DNA from: Malurus cyaneus samueli
Taxonomy: Eukaryota > Chordata > Aves > Passeriformes > Maluridae
DNA length: 64,000 nucleotides
Assembly (NCBI GenBank): GCA_009741485.1
Contig: CM019236.1
Span: 29,844,009-29,908,008 of the forward strand
Direction of reading: 5' to 3'
A model generated the notes under the pieces. It had not been told where the DNA came from, did not search any database, and was given only the letters and a program-made list of their open reading frames with translations. Positions 1-14,900 of this stretch are shown piece after piece. Both the position numbers and the translations under genes were made by a program. Numbering within the stretch: position 1 is the first letter of the stretch; each line of letters starts with the position of its first letter.

Positions 1-300
1 ACTGATCCCTGGGGACACCACAAGGGACTGCCACCAACTGGATGGGCACCATTCACCACAGCTCTCTGTGTCCAGCCAGTTCTTACCCCAGAGAAGGCTG
101 CTCCTGTCCGAGCCATGGGCTGCCAGCTTCTCCAGGAGAATGCTGTGGGACACGGTGCCAAAGGCTTTGCTGAAGTCCAGGTACAACAGCACCCACAGCC
201 TTCCCCTCATCTACCAGGCAGGTCACCCGGTCATAAAAGATCAGGGTGGTGAGACAGGACCTGCACTTCCTAAATTTATGCTGGCTGTCTCCACTGTGAC
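1..300 (-). mobile_element. CR1 LINE fragment, antisense, cut by the window edge
   Basis: Read on the minus strand this is the reverse-transcriptase part of a CR1 non-LTR retrotransposon: the frame gives peptides such as [14 protein letters not shown] and the stretch around the helix before the catalytic motif. Bases 1-239 match 51109-51347 of this window with only three differences (C/G at 84, and two more near 212 and 230), about 98.7% identity. It is therefore a recent copy of the same subfamily. CR1-like similarity fades at about 300, where LTR sequence begins. The element continues beyond the left edge. The frame is not intact over the visible part. Confidence 0.9.
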
Positions 301-503
301 CCCTCCCAACCTCCCAAGCACCTCCAGCCCCCTCACCACTGTGGCAGCACAGAAAGCAGAAAAGGTCTTGGCTCCAGCTAAGCCCCACTCAGTAACAAAA
401 ATATCTCTGTATTATCAACCCTATTTTCAGCACAAATACTAAACATAGCCCCATACGAGTTACTGTGAAGAAAGTTAACTCCACCCCAGCCAAAACCAGC
501 ACA
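300..503 (-). mobile_element. LTR fragment, antisense, avian endogenous retrovirus family
   Basis: This is the part of the LTR that ends, on the plus strand, in GTTAACTCCACCCCAGCC followed by AAAACCAGCACA. The same landmarks (CAGCACAAATxCxAAACATAGC, TTAACTCxACCCCAGCCA) occur in the copies at 36989-37630 and 57963-58514. The other half of the LTR is missing, and CR1 sequence abuts directly at about 300. That suggests the CR1 insertion or a deletion removed it. The boundary on the CR1 side is approximate. Confidence 0.7.
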
Positions 504-3500
504 ATCTCATTCATTCCTAAAGGAAAAACAGGAACAGAAAAAGTGTGCTATACTGAATGTTACACAAAGACAATAATGTCAATTAAGGAAAATAAAACCC
601 TACTGTGTTACTGTCCAAGTGTTCTAGGGACAATTTTTCCCCAACTCATAGCATTTTTTAAGTTTTCCTCTCCCTACTATTTCAAACTTCTTCAGTGAAA
701 AAAGAGGAAATGTTGTGAATTCCAGCAATAGTTTGTGTATCTTGAGCTTGGTGCTAAATTACTCATGAAATTGTTCCAGTTCAGTGGGGACATACTGTCC
801 ATAATCAAGTTATTAGCAACTTTAGGTAGGTTCTTCTCACAAACTACTTGGAACCACAAGAGAAACAAAGTGCAAGAACATAACCTGAAAACACCCAAAT
901 ACACTGGAATATTCACTGTCAGGACGACAATCCTCAGGATGTACAACAAGCAACAGCATTATTAATTTAAAATATCAAAACATTTTACATCTTAAGCCAC
1001 TTTCCTTTTTTCTACATATTCATTAAAAGTGAGTAAAACTACTGGTCTAAACCAAATGAAAAGTCACAGCATTAGTAAGGAGAAGTTATTTAAACATGAG
1101 TAACGAGTTAGACAACAGCATCTATCTCTCCACATCAGGGTTCAGTACAACATCCAGTCTTAAATGGCTTCCTGAGAAGCCATTATATAGCTAATGTTAA
1201 ACATTAGCCTGGTACATGTTGCTGTCTTTGTATTTGCAGAGGAGTTAATAAGTGTTTAACAATCACCCCAGGTGCAATGATTTACCAACTCATCTCTTGA
1301 AAGGAGATTCTGGAGCTACAAATGGGAGGAAAATGCAGAAAAAAATTGCCTGTAATCTATCACATTTCAAATTACATATTTAAGATTGGGTCCCACATCA
1401 CTAAATTAGCATCAGCTGGACTCAAATGTCCAAGAAACATTTAGCCTGAATAGGGATTGCGGAGTTTAGTTTTCAAACTTCTAAAACCTTTCATTGGCTC
1501 TTTTTACAACAGCCAAAATAACCAGTCTTATCTGAAAAACATTTAATTGCCAGCAAATTGGTTTTGTTCAGCTTTTGTTCTTATCAATGGAAGTTTCACT
1601 GGACTACAGTTACTGAAAATATTTGTAGTTATTAGCGGGAATAAAGTAAAACTTCAAGTAATAAAAATCGCAAAGATGTGAAACTAGCAATAGAAATTTA
1701 GTTTTAAGATAATCATATTAAGATTAAATAATAATTAGATTAAACCTGACAAACTAAAGGAGTAAAAATAAGGTCTTCTAAAAAATGCAAGAATATAGAG
1801 AGAATGCTATTTTGACTATAAGCATCAAGAAAATAAGATGCATTTCCATTAAGAGAACATTTTCCCAGGACTTAAATACTTCAGAAAAGAAGTGACCCTT
1901 AACATTTAGAGAAGCTTAATCAGAAGAAGATTTTTTTAGAGACATCTGTTTCCATAAACTTAAATAAAAACAATCCTGTGTGTGAACTACAGTATCAACA
2001 GGTAGGGCAGCAAGAAGCTACCATCTGCAAACTCTTCTTAAGCAACATATATGCAAGCATCTGCCAAAGCATTTACTGCCAAGCTAATGATGACAAAACA
2101 GCTTTAAAACGGATTGCTCTCTGTTGGTTCCTGTCTTCTGCAGGAACATTAAGTCAAATAGTCATAATACACTGCCAAAATCAGATACTGTTACTATTCA
2201 GAATGTTTCTGTACTTTCTGAAGTAGATCTTTCCCCTCATAGCAATGCATTGGGTTAATCAGAAAACTCAATACTGAACTGTTTGTGTTCTGCCATGTCA
2301 AAAAGAGTAACAATCTTGTTGTCAGCCTTGAACAGCCAGAACATGACTTCTTAATGGCAAGTAACAGTTGATCCTCACTAAAATCTATTCCATAGTTCCA
2401 TTTTCTTGGCTAGAAGGCTCTTGGCTAGACTGCTCTTCTTTAACTTCACAGCTCCTTTGGAATGTCCAAGAACAGCAGTCATTTTAAAGCTTTTTAGCTA
2501 TAGGATCCCTCTTACCCGCCCCCTCCATGCATTAAGGGGACTGTGTGCAGTTTCATATGCTTCTTCCACACATGTGGTACTATGTGCCAATGTGTACTGC
2601 CATGCACACTTACCACAAAACAAACTCGAAACTTTAACATAGGCCTCTGAGGGCTGGAGCCTACTATCTCCCTGATGGTAGGCCAATATTAAAAGATGTA
2701 CTAAAACTACAGTATCAAAGGTGACAGTTCACAGAGGTATCATTAAATCATCACTTTATATCTTGCATAGCTTCACATTGCCCAAATGCACTTGATGTCC
2801 TCTTGCCTGGTTTTACTATATAGCAAAGATGCAAAACACCTGAAAAACTGTCACCACACATTACTACCCTTCTTTTAGATGCAAATGACCCAGACACTTT
2901 GTGTTACTGTAGCAAAAGTCTGTTCCTGGCATCCTTCTTTTTGCTGTATGTTTTAATTTTAAACTACACTTCAGATTAGAAGTATGTCAGTAGGACAAGT
3001 ATACTATCATCCTTAATTCCGCGATATTTTAAAATAATGCTTTAAGGACGAGGAAGTTAATAATGAGTAGGTTCTTTGCTGTTGATTTCTGTCAGTCATC
3101 GGACATTCAACCACTGGAAATCCTGTTATATTCTATTGCTCAGTGAAGTGGAACCAGCCATCTCTTACTCTGACAGAGACACTTTCTTTCTGCCTAGCTC
3201 TGTAAAATACCAGTAAAAACCCTGTATCTTATTTTCTTCAACTATTTTATCTTCCACCAACAGGTGTAAATGCCTCTTGTGATTCAACACCTTGCCTCTG
3301 TAAGGTGCCACATTCTTTCAATAAGCTTTAAGCAGAAAATGCAAACTGTGTCTCTGGGTGTGGGTACCAAAACCATCTCCACCATACTTGTTTAAGGAAA
3401 CACCAGTGAGCTATGGTTCTTGGTATTTATTTAATACTCCTCCAAATTGGGGGCAGTGCCCTATGTCTATGAAAACATTGTCCTCAGAAACATTTTGTTT

Positions 3501-6500
3501 GTTTTGTCCTTGAAATATCTATTATAAGGCTGCATTTGCTGTTTTTATATGGACAGATAGCAACTGCAAGGATTTGAAATGTCCAACAGGAACTACTTTC
3601 ACATAAAGAGCAGCATACATCCATGTGTATTCATTATATCTGAGCAACCATACAGAGAACACTGATATTACTTCTGTTATCTGGAAATACTTGTTCAAAT
3701 AACTTTCTTTGTATTTTGAAAGCATTAGACTCTGGCCATTAAGTTTGTAATTCGAAAAGAAAAATGGCTTTTGTATCTCACCCCTCTCATCCATCACTCA
3801 TACATGAGCCAACAGTAATACTTCAGTTTTCTGCCTAGTGCTGCCAAAATTTTGTTTGGATCCTTTCTTAAGGGACAATATTTTCTACTACCACTTTTAC
3901 CAGTTATATGCACAGACATCAAGCTGCAACACAAATAATCAAACAGAAGGTAAGATACTCGCAGAAATACTACCCACCTACCAGCCACAGGCCAGTGGGC
4001 TGCACTAGTTCTCACAGCAAATACCTATCAAGAACATTATGACGTGAAGCAAAAACCAACATAAAATAACTTATCGCTAATCCCACTGAGATATTCTGTT
4101 TTATGCTTGAGATAGTTTAGTGAAGGATGGCTGAAGGAAATACAACCCATGGACAAACACACGAAATATTTCGTTCAAAAAAGCAAAAGAAAGTAGATTG
4201 TTGGTTGTGTTAGACTCTTAATACAAGGGGCTACTCTTAAATTCCCCAAGTGCAAAAGTTCTGTATGATTCGGTTTTAAACAAACGCAAGCAGAAATTGC
4301 ACAACATTCAGGAACAATTTCTGTATCAAGTCTGAAACTAAGGAATTCTCATGAACATGCTTTATTCCAAAAGACTACTGACACAGGCAAGAAACTGCAC
4401 ACACACCTCAACCCCACACTATGCTAGAGCTGGCACATGTCCTTCAGGGTGTTGTTGGACAGGTACAGGAATCAACTTCTGAGGTGCACCAGGCAAGCAT
4501 CATGAAGCTGAATTTTAGTATTTTGCCCATAGGCATGCTATGCATACCTCTCACCCAGGGAACAATTGAGAAATGGGGAATCAATTGAATAACCTGTCTC
4601 ACAGTTGGACCTTTCTTGCTGCTTACATATTAAAGCATATTAAATCCTTGTCATTAAAAGGATCATAGTATTTTTAAATGGCCAAACCCATCCAGTTGAT
4701 GAACAAGAAGGATTCTTAAACATCTTTGTTAGTTTAAAGTAATTAGGAAGAGAAATAAGGTTATATAATCAATAATTTTTTCTAATGCAAACAGAAAAGT
4801 TGTTGCAAACTCTTTTGCCATTTAATCTAAAACCCAGACTTCAACACCACTTAAAATCACATAAGTGAAAAATGGCCATATGAAAAATGCTTTAAGCCAC
4901 ACAACTTGGTATTTGAAACTATCTACACAGAAAGTCTAAAAACTCCAATCACTGGGTCAGTATAATAGGCAGTAATTTATTTTATCCATGTATTAATCCA
5001 CTAGTCATATCTCCAAAGCAAGTTCTGCATTCATTTTATTAGGTAAATAAAATATTTATGATAAGCACTGAAAAAAAAATTATTGCCAATGAAAGACAGA
5101 AGACATTATTCCTTTGAAGGCTCAGTGTCTTCACTGTTTCAGAGCTATGCTGTGCTGTGCTAGCCAAATTTGCAAATTGGCAGAAATTACTTTAAAAGCT
5201 CACCATATTAAAATGCATTCAACATCAGGCAATTTTTTTAAAAGAAGGAAAAAACCAAAAATAATCAAACACACACACCCCTCCCTGTCTCCTCCCCGAA
5301 AACACTCAAAGGACAAACACCCCTTAAAAGGTGATTTAGTTTAAATTACATTAGTTTGCATAGCCTGGTATTCTGGCAAAACCATCAGTATAACACACCT
5401 ATTTTCACTTATTCGTCCCTCAGGACTTCCTCCCCCAGTGTATTTAAAATCATGCTCTATAGCAAAGAGAATCAAACAGCATTGTTCTTACCCAAGCCTT
5501 TCCCAGGCACCAGCTTTCACTTGAATTTTTGGAGACAACCATCCAGCCACAGAGCTGGTAACAGCACATGATGCAACCACCATGGTAGAAACCAATTCAG
5601 ATCAATGTGGTTGCACCTTCCCCCTCGACACTACCTGACTATGACACAGCAGCATTTAGCCAGGTATTGGTAAATCTGTATCGGTGAATTTCTGGATCAT
5701 TGCCACAATACGAAGGGATCTGCCTATACAATCCTTGGAATGATTAAGCCATCTCACCACTAGGGCATTTTCCTTTCCTGTAATAGAACTGAGGGCTTTG
5801 TTTCATTGTTTTGGGGGTTATGTTTATTGTGGAGTTTATTGTATGGGATTTTTAAAATTATTTCTTCTTCCTCATCTCACAGCTGTGACAGAAAAGATGA
5901 TGCAGAGCAAAAAGAAACAGCAGCTAGCTGATATTACACTTTTGTATACATAAAGACAAAGCACTAGAAACTATTTTTCAAAAGTAACAGCTGTAGATAA
6001 GGAGTTGGAGGCTCAGAAAAAGAGGCAGTGAGAAAAGAGGCAACTGAGGGAGAAAAAAACAGGTGGTTGCCCCTATTGAAAATCAACCATTATTTAAATA
6101 ATATGCATTAAAATGAGCTGAGAATGACTTTACAGTTTTTATCTCTACCTTTGCATTGGCAAAAAAAGGTCAAACTGATAGACTACTGGAATTTCACTAA
6201 GAGAGGATTTTAATTGATCCATTGTTATACCTTAACAAGTATAACGTTACATGTAATGCAACAACAAGGCAAGGACAAGGATGGCAGATAAAGTTCTGTC
6301 CCACAGACCAGAAGCTGGGGGTAGCAGGAAACTGCTAGATTTTAGGAAAAATGCTTGCCTTCTCTTTCTTTTTAGAGACATAAGTTCCAGTTTAGGCTCT
6401 TCTAAACAGATGCACATACAGGTGACAATGTTTAATTTCAGGAGTTACTACTGCACACAGCAGCAGAAATATTTGTAATGCTCTCTTATGACTGAAATGC

Positions 6501-8925
6501 ATTAAAAGACCATTAAATACACAAAGAAAAACTTTATATACTAACAAAAATTCCTTGTTAGAAGTTCTCATCTGATCTTGAAATTCAAATGTCGGATCAC
6601 CACGTGTCAGGAGACTAACACAATGGTTATTTGCTTTACATTCAGTATGTATGTTTTGTTTGCCTTCTCAAACTTAGAGGGCACACACAGGATTGTCTTT
6701 CTTCTAGGCAGAAAGCAGCCCAGCATCCACAGTGCAGCTTCATGTGACTCTAACAATTGAATTCAAGAAAGTGATCAAGAGGTTTAGCTTCCAAACATTT
6801 CAATGACTGAGGGGGCAGGAAGGGATGATGAAGTAAGAGAACTTTTTCTAGTGGTCTGTCTTATTTAAAACATAAAATACTGATTAGTGTATCCTCACTT
6901 ACTACTGCTCTACAGATGAAAAATGGCAACAGAATAAACACAGAGGAAGAAAATCTAGGCTAAGTTGACCATCTGCTTGAATCTCAGGTGCCACAGGAAA
7001 TGGTGCCAAGACTAAGCTCATCTTGCTGGCTGATCATCAACCCATCAGTGCCAACCGAGTCTACTGCTCTGAAAACAACACAGCCTGCATTCCTAGCCCC
7101 TTTACTGTCTTATTTGTATTTTCAAAAAGAAACATGAGCGTTGCCAAATGTTTCCATTTTTGACTTATTATTCAGTTTCACTAAGCCAATAATCAGTTCA
7201 TCGCAAGTCAGGTGTTTTTATCATCTGGAAGCTTGATCTGACAGCAAGTTCTTAATTTCAACAGCAAATTGCACTGCACATGAACAGAAAGGGAGATACA
7301 GATTTCCCATAAGGACAAAACCATATTGCAAGAGCGAGACGCATGCCAACTACTTAGGTTACTATTTACCCACCTGAACAGGCACACACAGTTCATTTCA
7401 TCACTAAAATGATTACAAAATAATCCTGTTTAAGCGTATCTAGTCAGTCCAGCACAAATTTGACAACGCACCACAAAATATATGTACACCTAAAACACCA
7501 GAAAAACAATCAGATCAAAGGCATTTACAACTGACCACAGTCTGACAGAGGAGGCAAAAAAATCAAATAACTGTCAGTCGTGGTTTGCAGGTAGAAGGAA
7601 ACTCTGATTTGCTCTGTTCTATTCAATGCTAATGGGAATACATGGCAGCATGAAAGGTCATCAGATTTGTTTAATACAACTCTGTGATTAGATAGTATTT
7701 TTAGATGTAAGTTTTAACATGACAACTTTGCAGGTAAACTGAAAATTTACTATTTTTGCATATTCCTGATCAGACTAATAGTTTGTATCACACAGTCCAG
7801 CTGAGGTCAATGCATGCAATGCTGTGTACAGAAATGATCACCTGATTATGGAAGACAGCGATACTGCCAAAGCTTAATACACAAGTAGATACAGACAAAC
7901 AGATGCTCACCATTAAAAAAGTATAATTTTCATCTGTTCAACATTTCGGCTAGAAAGTAGGTCTAAATAAGGCATGCTGACAAGAAAATAGTTTGAGAAA
8001 GAACCTCCTTGAAAAGCTAGCATATATAAATAATAATGATGGCTTACTGGCAGTTTTACATGAAATGAATAAAAATTTCACTTATCTTGCCACAGAAAAG
8101 GAGAAAAAATAAATCATGCTGCAAGTAGGACACCAGATCAGGCCAGATGTTTATGGGACTAGCACTGCGTCACACCAATACTGGCCCAGATCCAAAGTTA
8201 CAATTAGGACACCGTGATCCTAGCAAGACACTCTTCCTAAACTTCAAACCAATTTATTTGTAATTGTTACACAGTGAACTTAGAGCCCATGCTGGAGGCA
8301 TTCTGAAATAACTAAAGTCTGTAAAAGCATGCTGCACTTTACTTAACGTTTTGTACTTTGAAAGCATAGCACTGCATCCCATTAAATAAATTATTTATGT
8401 TTAAGTAAAAAATTATATAACCTCAAATGGTTAAATCAGCACGGCTACCAGGAGCAGAAGATTCAGTCTATAAATGGAAAAAGTAACTGCAAGTCTGATA
8501 CTGTCCTTAAATTACCACATTTTAAAGAATAGCATCCCAAAATACACACCTTGCAGTGTTCTACAACCTACAGTATCTGAGCTGATTAAGCACTGACATC
8601 AGCAGAGAAGCTTCTGCTCTCTAAAAGCATTGTTCACCACTGCAAAGTGCAGGGAACAAACAATTATTTCATAATCCCATTGTGAATATATAATTTTTCC
8701 TTTATCTTCAAGAAAACCTATATAATAAAACAACACTGTAGTTTGACATACCTGCCAAAGCAATTTTTCACAGACAAAATCCCATAAACCTTACTTTCAC
8801 ATTCATGATTTCAAGGACTATTAGGCAGAGATAATATACTTACAGGATTAATTCAGTTAACTTCAGGTATGCAAATACCGTCCCTGTGTAAAAATAAGTG
8901 CTGCTTCTTTCACTCTTTTTCCACT
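504..8925. other. AT-rich non-coding sequence, probably intronic
   Basis: I see no recognisable gene, RNA or mobile element here. The plus strand is rich in A and C, as expected for introns of a leftward-transcribed gene. On the plus strand an acceptor-like tract ends at 5880 (TTCTTCTTCCTCATCTCACAG), followed by 22 open codons, but there is no donor, so I do not call an exon. Confidence 0.6.
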
Positions 8926-8927
8926 GT

Positions 8928-8942
8928 GCACACACACACACA
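8928..8942. repeat. (CA)n microsatellite followed by an A-rich run
   Basis: About seven CA units, followed from 8946 by a nearly pure A tract. A simple repeat with no other feature attached. Confidence 0.85.
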
Positions 8943-8945
8943 GAA

Positions 8946-11900
8946 AAGAAAAAAAAAAAAAGACGAAGAAAAGCATAAAGAGGAAACGGATTCTGTTCTA
9001 TTTCTCAATATCCATGAGGTTTCATTAATGAGTTATCGAGCAAAAAGAATAAAAGTTTCCATGCCAGCAGCTGGCAACACAGGCACTCTCCATAGCCGAA
9101 TTCAAAAGAAATGTCAGTGAGAGTGGCAGCAGCTACAGTCAATGCTGGAAACTGATGCCTCTGCAGGAAGAGAATGCTGGGAGATTCTCCCAATCTGTGC
9201 TGCAGCCTAATTCTAATCCATCACTCCTAACTGCAAGGAGAAAATGGAGACATGAGGGAAGCAAAGTGATTTATATTTAAAGACAAAAAAGGAGTCACCT
9301 TAGTACTTCCTGAATAAAACAAAGAAGCCACAATTAGTCAGAAAAGAAAAAGCATGCTAATGAAACTGCAGCAAGGTATGTTAAAGCAACTGCAGAAAAA
9401 CTAGATCAAATACATGAGAGTTGATAGAAAGCAACACTGAAGAAAAATAACTAGCTCCTGTTTGGATTTCTTTTTTTGACAGTACTCAAACATTTGCTAC
9501 TTTTTTCAGTTAACCCTTTGACTTTTTTTCCCCAGAAATCCAAATTTTTAGCTAGAGTTCCACAACCAAAACAAATCACCCTCATAGAGAGGCTGCTAAC
9601 AAACAGTTCTCTTTATTAATATCAGCAGCAAGAGGAGAAAGTAAAAGTTAAAAGCAAAACAGCTACAGCATAGATGTTTCAACCCCTTGGTTTAATCTCT
9701 CGAGATATGATGAAAACTCAGCAAAAGGGAGCTAAGCAGCAGAAATTAAACCATGTCCTCCACTATTACTTTCAAAAAGTATTCTTTAAAGCTGTACCTG
9801 CTGGACAAATAGCTATGTTTACTGTTATGAACTGAGATTTACTTAAAAAAAGTCTCAGACAAATCCTTTAAAGCAAAATGAGGGAAATCATAGGTTTGCA
9901 CTTATTTCAGATGTGTGCTAAGTAGTATCAGCAGTTATACTTCAACTTATTTAAACTATTTATTTTTGTTAAAACTTCAGGAAAAGAACTACACAATATT
10001 TCCTAAAATAACTGTAAAACTAAGCACTATGATCAGGTAAAAAAAGGATTTGCAAACCTTGTAAACCTTTCAAAGAGATGAGATTGACAGCTGTAATTTA
10101 TGGACGACATTACCTTTAAAATCAGGACTTTACTATCTCTTCCAGAAAACTTCACCCAGAAGTGTTGAAGACCAAGGAGTCTGGAGATATTTACGTCCAA
10201 GGTCACTGGAAGCAGTGCTTATACGTATTGTCAGCTAATACATTAACAATAATAGTGGCAGGGAAAGTCACAGTGCCAGGATTTCGGCGATCTTGACCAT
10301 ACAGGAAGTATAGATGAGTTTCAATCAAGGTTGCCCAGTCACATAGAAATCAACTCAATTTCACCACAAAACATACAGTGTTCTGTTTTTAACATAGCGT
10401 AAGCTCCAGACAGTCCACACTTCATGGCTCAGAAACTATTTTCCAGAAAAAGCTGAGTGAGTCAGGAGCACACTTCCACAAAGCTGACAGAAGCAAGCTT
10501 TCTGTCTGCAAATACCAACCCATGCTCAGAAATTTTTCCCTGGATTGTCTTAAACAATCTTCCACTCAAGATTGTTTCCCAAAATGCTCTGAGACAGCTT
10601 TTAATCATTAGGACAGGGAAGAGGGTAGGCATGACACAACCAAATAAAACAACAAAACAACACTATTAAAAATCAGGATTTTTTTATTTTGTTTGACAGC
10701 TTAAAACAAAGAAAGAGAAGAATCTGTGTTTCAATCCATTTTCCTTAAAACCAATCCTACTTCTCAACATCTGTCCAAAGTCATAGACAGCAATTATTTC
10801 CTTTCATTCATTGATGAGTTAAAACTCATCTTCCCAATTTCTTATCTAAAGCATTTATTCATGGTTGTACCACCAATTCAAAGATCTACATCACTTTGGA
10901 AGTCTCAGAAATTATTCAGAAAAGACAATTCCTGAGCTACGAATAGTGTCATGCAGTCTTTGCAAAAGAACAGAATAAACATTACTTTCCTGAAAGATGT
11001 TAAAAGAAAAAAAAACCACAGACATGATCATGCATTCCAGCATATCAAGATTCCAACACAACAATTAAATAAATCCCAAAAGTCTCCAGAAACCCCCACC
11101 CCAAAATATTATGTAAGTTTAACACCATGGTGTTAATTAATTTGTAATGAAAGAACAAGCCACAGAGCAGGAAACAAATATTTAGGCTCGATTAGGACAC
11201 ATTTCTTTTGGTGCCCAAGGGATAACAGAAAACCAAGCTGTGGTAACTTTCTGTGCACCAGCCTTTCAGCAAAGGCTTGCAAGACAGTAACAGCGTGTGG
11301 AAAATATGCAGAATTTTGAGCTTTTCTGTGTTCAATGTCCCTGAGATAATTTGTTTGGCTTTGAATTTTTGTTTACCTCTTCTAAGGAGCTATGAATGTA
11401 AGTGAATTCTGTCCACATTTCAAAGTGAACAGAAGATATCAATACGAGAAATAGCATAATGTGGCCAGAAGTGTTCTACTCAAATACAAACACAGAGAAA
11501 TCTTGCACCACAGGCAAAAGTTGTAGTTGCAATAAACACGTACATGTTAGGAATTACTGCCCAACCGAAACCTCTCAAGGTTTAAAACTCTATAATCTTA
11601 GAACTGTCTGGGGCTGGGAGATTCTCCAGATGAGGAGAATATATTAGATGAGGCTGCTGTATCTCTACTGCTGTTGCAACTCTTGAAATTGATAGTACAA
11701 AACAGTAATTGTGTCATACTTTTATATTTATGCAGCTATGAAAATATTACCTGTTAGATACAAAAACTGCCTTTACTGTAATTTTTTTCCACTGACCTTG
11801 AGGGGCAAACAGAAGAAAATAAAATTTTGATCATATAAATTGTCACAGCTGCTTCTCACCATTTTAAGACAATGTCAGAATGTAAGCTCACATTTAAGAA

Positions 11901-14900
11901 AATAGGAATTGTTCCTAAAAGTTGTTAGCTCCCTGAATTAAAATTTGAATTTAGAGTAATTTCCTTAATTGTTCAACTTCATTCACTGAAAAAACACTCA
12001 CACATGCAGGTATAACTGAAATCTTAACTACACCTCTGAGATTACAAGGATAACCTGCTCTAACTTCCTTAAACACTTCTGGCCCTTAATCTATCGCCCC
12101 AGTAATACGACACAGAGCTGCTTTGGTAGGATCAAGGATTAACAGCATCCAGCCTTGGGTAGGCAAAGAAAATGCAAAAGAGAATCAATGAAGTATGCAT
12201 CTTTTTGCTGAAACTGATAATGACAAAAAACCCCAAGATTTCCATTCTTGATTAAAAATCATCCGTGTGCTTTGCTCATAGAATGCAAGATTCCACTTTT
12301 TCAATACTTCATGGTTTAAATCTATTTTAAATGAGATCTCACTGTCTTTCCACTGATGCCATAACTCAGGGTCTGGTGTCAGAAATTTCTATATAAATAG
12401 CGCAACATGAAGACTTCCTCCGCATATGAACTGCTTGCAGCAGTCAGGCGTTTCTTCCCAAAGACAACTACAAAGCAACCTCTATAAACAGACCCACACA
12501 GCAACCATAATACAGCCATCTAAATGCTGCTATTCATTTGCACAAGCCTCTGATATTAGTAAATAAAGGCTCACCTTTGCGTTTATGTCACAGAGAAAGA
12601 TGGCATGGCAATCCAGGGAAGATCGCATGGACAAACACAACAACTTAATGGCTCTTACTCCTATCACATATACTGTGATGACATTTAAGGAACATTAAGT
12701 AAAATGAGATGGGCAGAAATCCCAATGAATTAATATTTCATACATGTTCCAAACAAATGGAGAACTTCAGAGGATAAAATACGTAGAGAAATTAAAATAG
12801 CAGTGGCAAGGTCAGTACATGCTAAGCATAATACAGTGATAGTTAAAAACTGTAGAGAACACAAACCACTTTTAATTTAGTTGTAAAGCCAAAGACAAGA
12901 TAATTTAGAAAATTATACTCTCGCAACAGAAAACAAGAATATTAGCATTCTAAAAAGAGATGCTCTGAATAATTTGAGTAAAAATTAAGGTAGCAGAAAT
13001 ACATTGAAAAAAAATTATAGAAGCTGAGAATTACCTTGTTCAGAAAGACTAAAATAAAGTTGTAGTTTTTCCACAGTAAGATATAGGCATTGATGAGGCA
13101 TTTTTAGCAAGAACTAAATAAAAGAATAAACCAAACACAAATCTGTTGCCCCCATGTATGTTTTTGAACCTGTAGATACTTGGCAGGCATTAGGTGAAAC
13201 ATATCCACCCAGAACTTGGAAGTAAGAAAACACTCCAGTTGAAAAATGGGGAATACTTGGTAGAAAAGCAGTCTACCACCAGAAAATTTCTTGGCAAAGG
13301 CTTGAATTTCAACAACAGAAATCACAGTTTGTCTCCAGTTATTCAGTTCCTTTTACAATAGAATATGCCAATCAAACCAGTTCTGAGTTAACACAAACAG
13401 GTAATGGTGAATTTACTTTGACATGCATTCCACCTATTCTCCTTGGAAGGCTGAAGATGCTATATCAAGAGTTATTATCAAACCAGCATTTTGAAAACTC
13501 AGTTCCTTTTATCAACAGATAAGATATTAAATGCTAGTGCTTACCTTAAGTTAAATAACAGAGTGACCAACTGTAATAGCCTTTCTTTAGCTTTAGCGCC
13601 AGTGAACAAAACTAACAGTAAACAACTCCATTTAAAAGTTCCTTCACATTTCTACAAAGCAAGTATTTCGAGATCATTACATGTTTTGGAGTTGCTGATT
13701 GTATCCACTGTAACTACCAAGTACAAGATGACAAGAAAGTCTAGACAGAGAATCTAATACATTTAAACCACAGGAGCAAAGACTATTTTACTCCTGGGCC
13801 TGTCCTCAGATCTGACAGCCAGCACACAAGATTCAGGGAAGGATTTTACCCTATTAAGATACCTTGCTGCCCTTTCAAAGTCTAACCTGCACAATCTGGT
13901 ATCTATAGGTATACAATAATATTTAAAGAATAAAGGCAGCTAAAGTCAAGTTGAATTAGCAAGACTGTTCGCTAGCACCTACTGGTACAAAATATAAAGC
14001 ACTGATACTCTACATATATTGTACACTAGTAATTGCAGAGGGATATATGAAATACTATGAAGATCTGGCTGTCACACATTCTTTCCCAACTCTATAAAGC
14101 AACACAATAATCTGACAGAATCTGAACCAAAACTGATCTCAAAAAGTAAGCAGAAGTCTTTGTTGACACAAGTCCCTATTAAAAAAGGTCAATTTTCATT
14201 AAATTCAATTGAATATAACTAACTGCAATAAAGCACTCGAACCAATGCCAGGCACATGATGACAGAGCTGTAACAATGCCACCTTCCTATACAAAATAAT
14301 GGAGAATAAAACATTGACACAGAAATGTTGAAAGTGAATGTTATCAACAGCAAAATCAAAAAAATAGATAAAGCTTCCCAGAAGCTTAAACCTCCAGTGA
14401 TTCATTGTTTCGATATAGTAATGGAAAAACTACTAATAATTCTAGATAAAGAAGGGTCAGGAACAACCAGTGTGGCACTAGATTTAGGAACACCTCTCCC
14501 TCAGGCAAACTACTGGCACCATCTGAAAACTACAATTAAAGCATTTCAAGAAAGGTAAGATTTAAGATTTCCACAAAACATTCCAAGATTTTTTTTTCAG
14601 TTCTTTAGGCATTTCGTTTAAAAATAGCTGTATCTTCTGAAGAATTTGAGAAAGGAGTATAATCTAGTGACTAATCCTGCCCATATACAAAAGAATAGAT
14701 GCATTTGCTATGTGCAAGTTAGTGACAACACAATTTTCTGTCCCATTAATACTCCCTCCATCATCCTTCACTGACTCTTCTACAAAATGCTTGCTACAGA
14801 TGGAAGCAATACCAGCCAGAATAAACTAACATCCTAACTTCTAACTTCTATCATAAAAAGTGTTTCCATAAGACAGCTATGAACACAGAAGAGACACTCA

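Noticed and set aside
9005..9193. 62-codon minus-strand frame following an acceptor-like TTTTCTCCTTGCAG.
   Set aside because: It begins with TTG, stops separate it from the acceptor in frame, and there is no donor.
10130..10240. Plus-strand TTACTATCTCTTCCAG followed by 30 open codons, with the opposite strand also open.
   Set aside because: No GT donor of acceptable quality, and both strands being open suggests local composition rather than coding.
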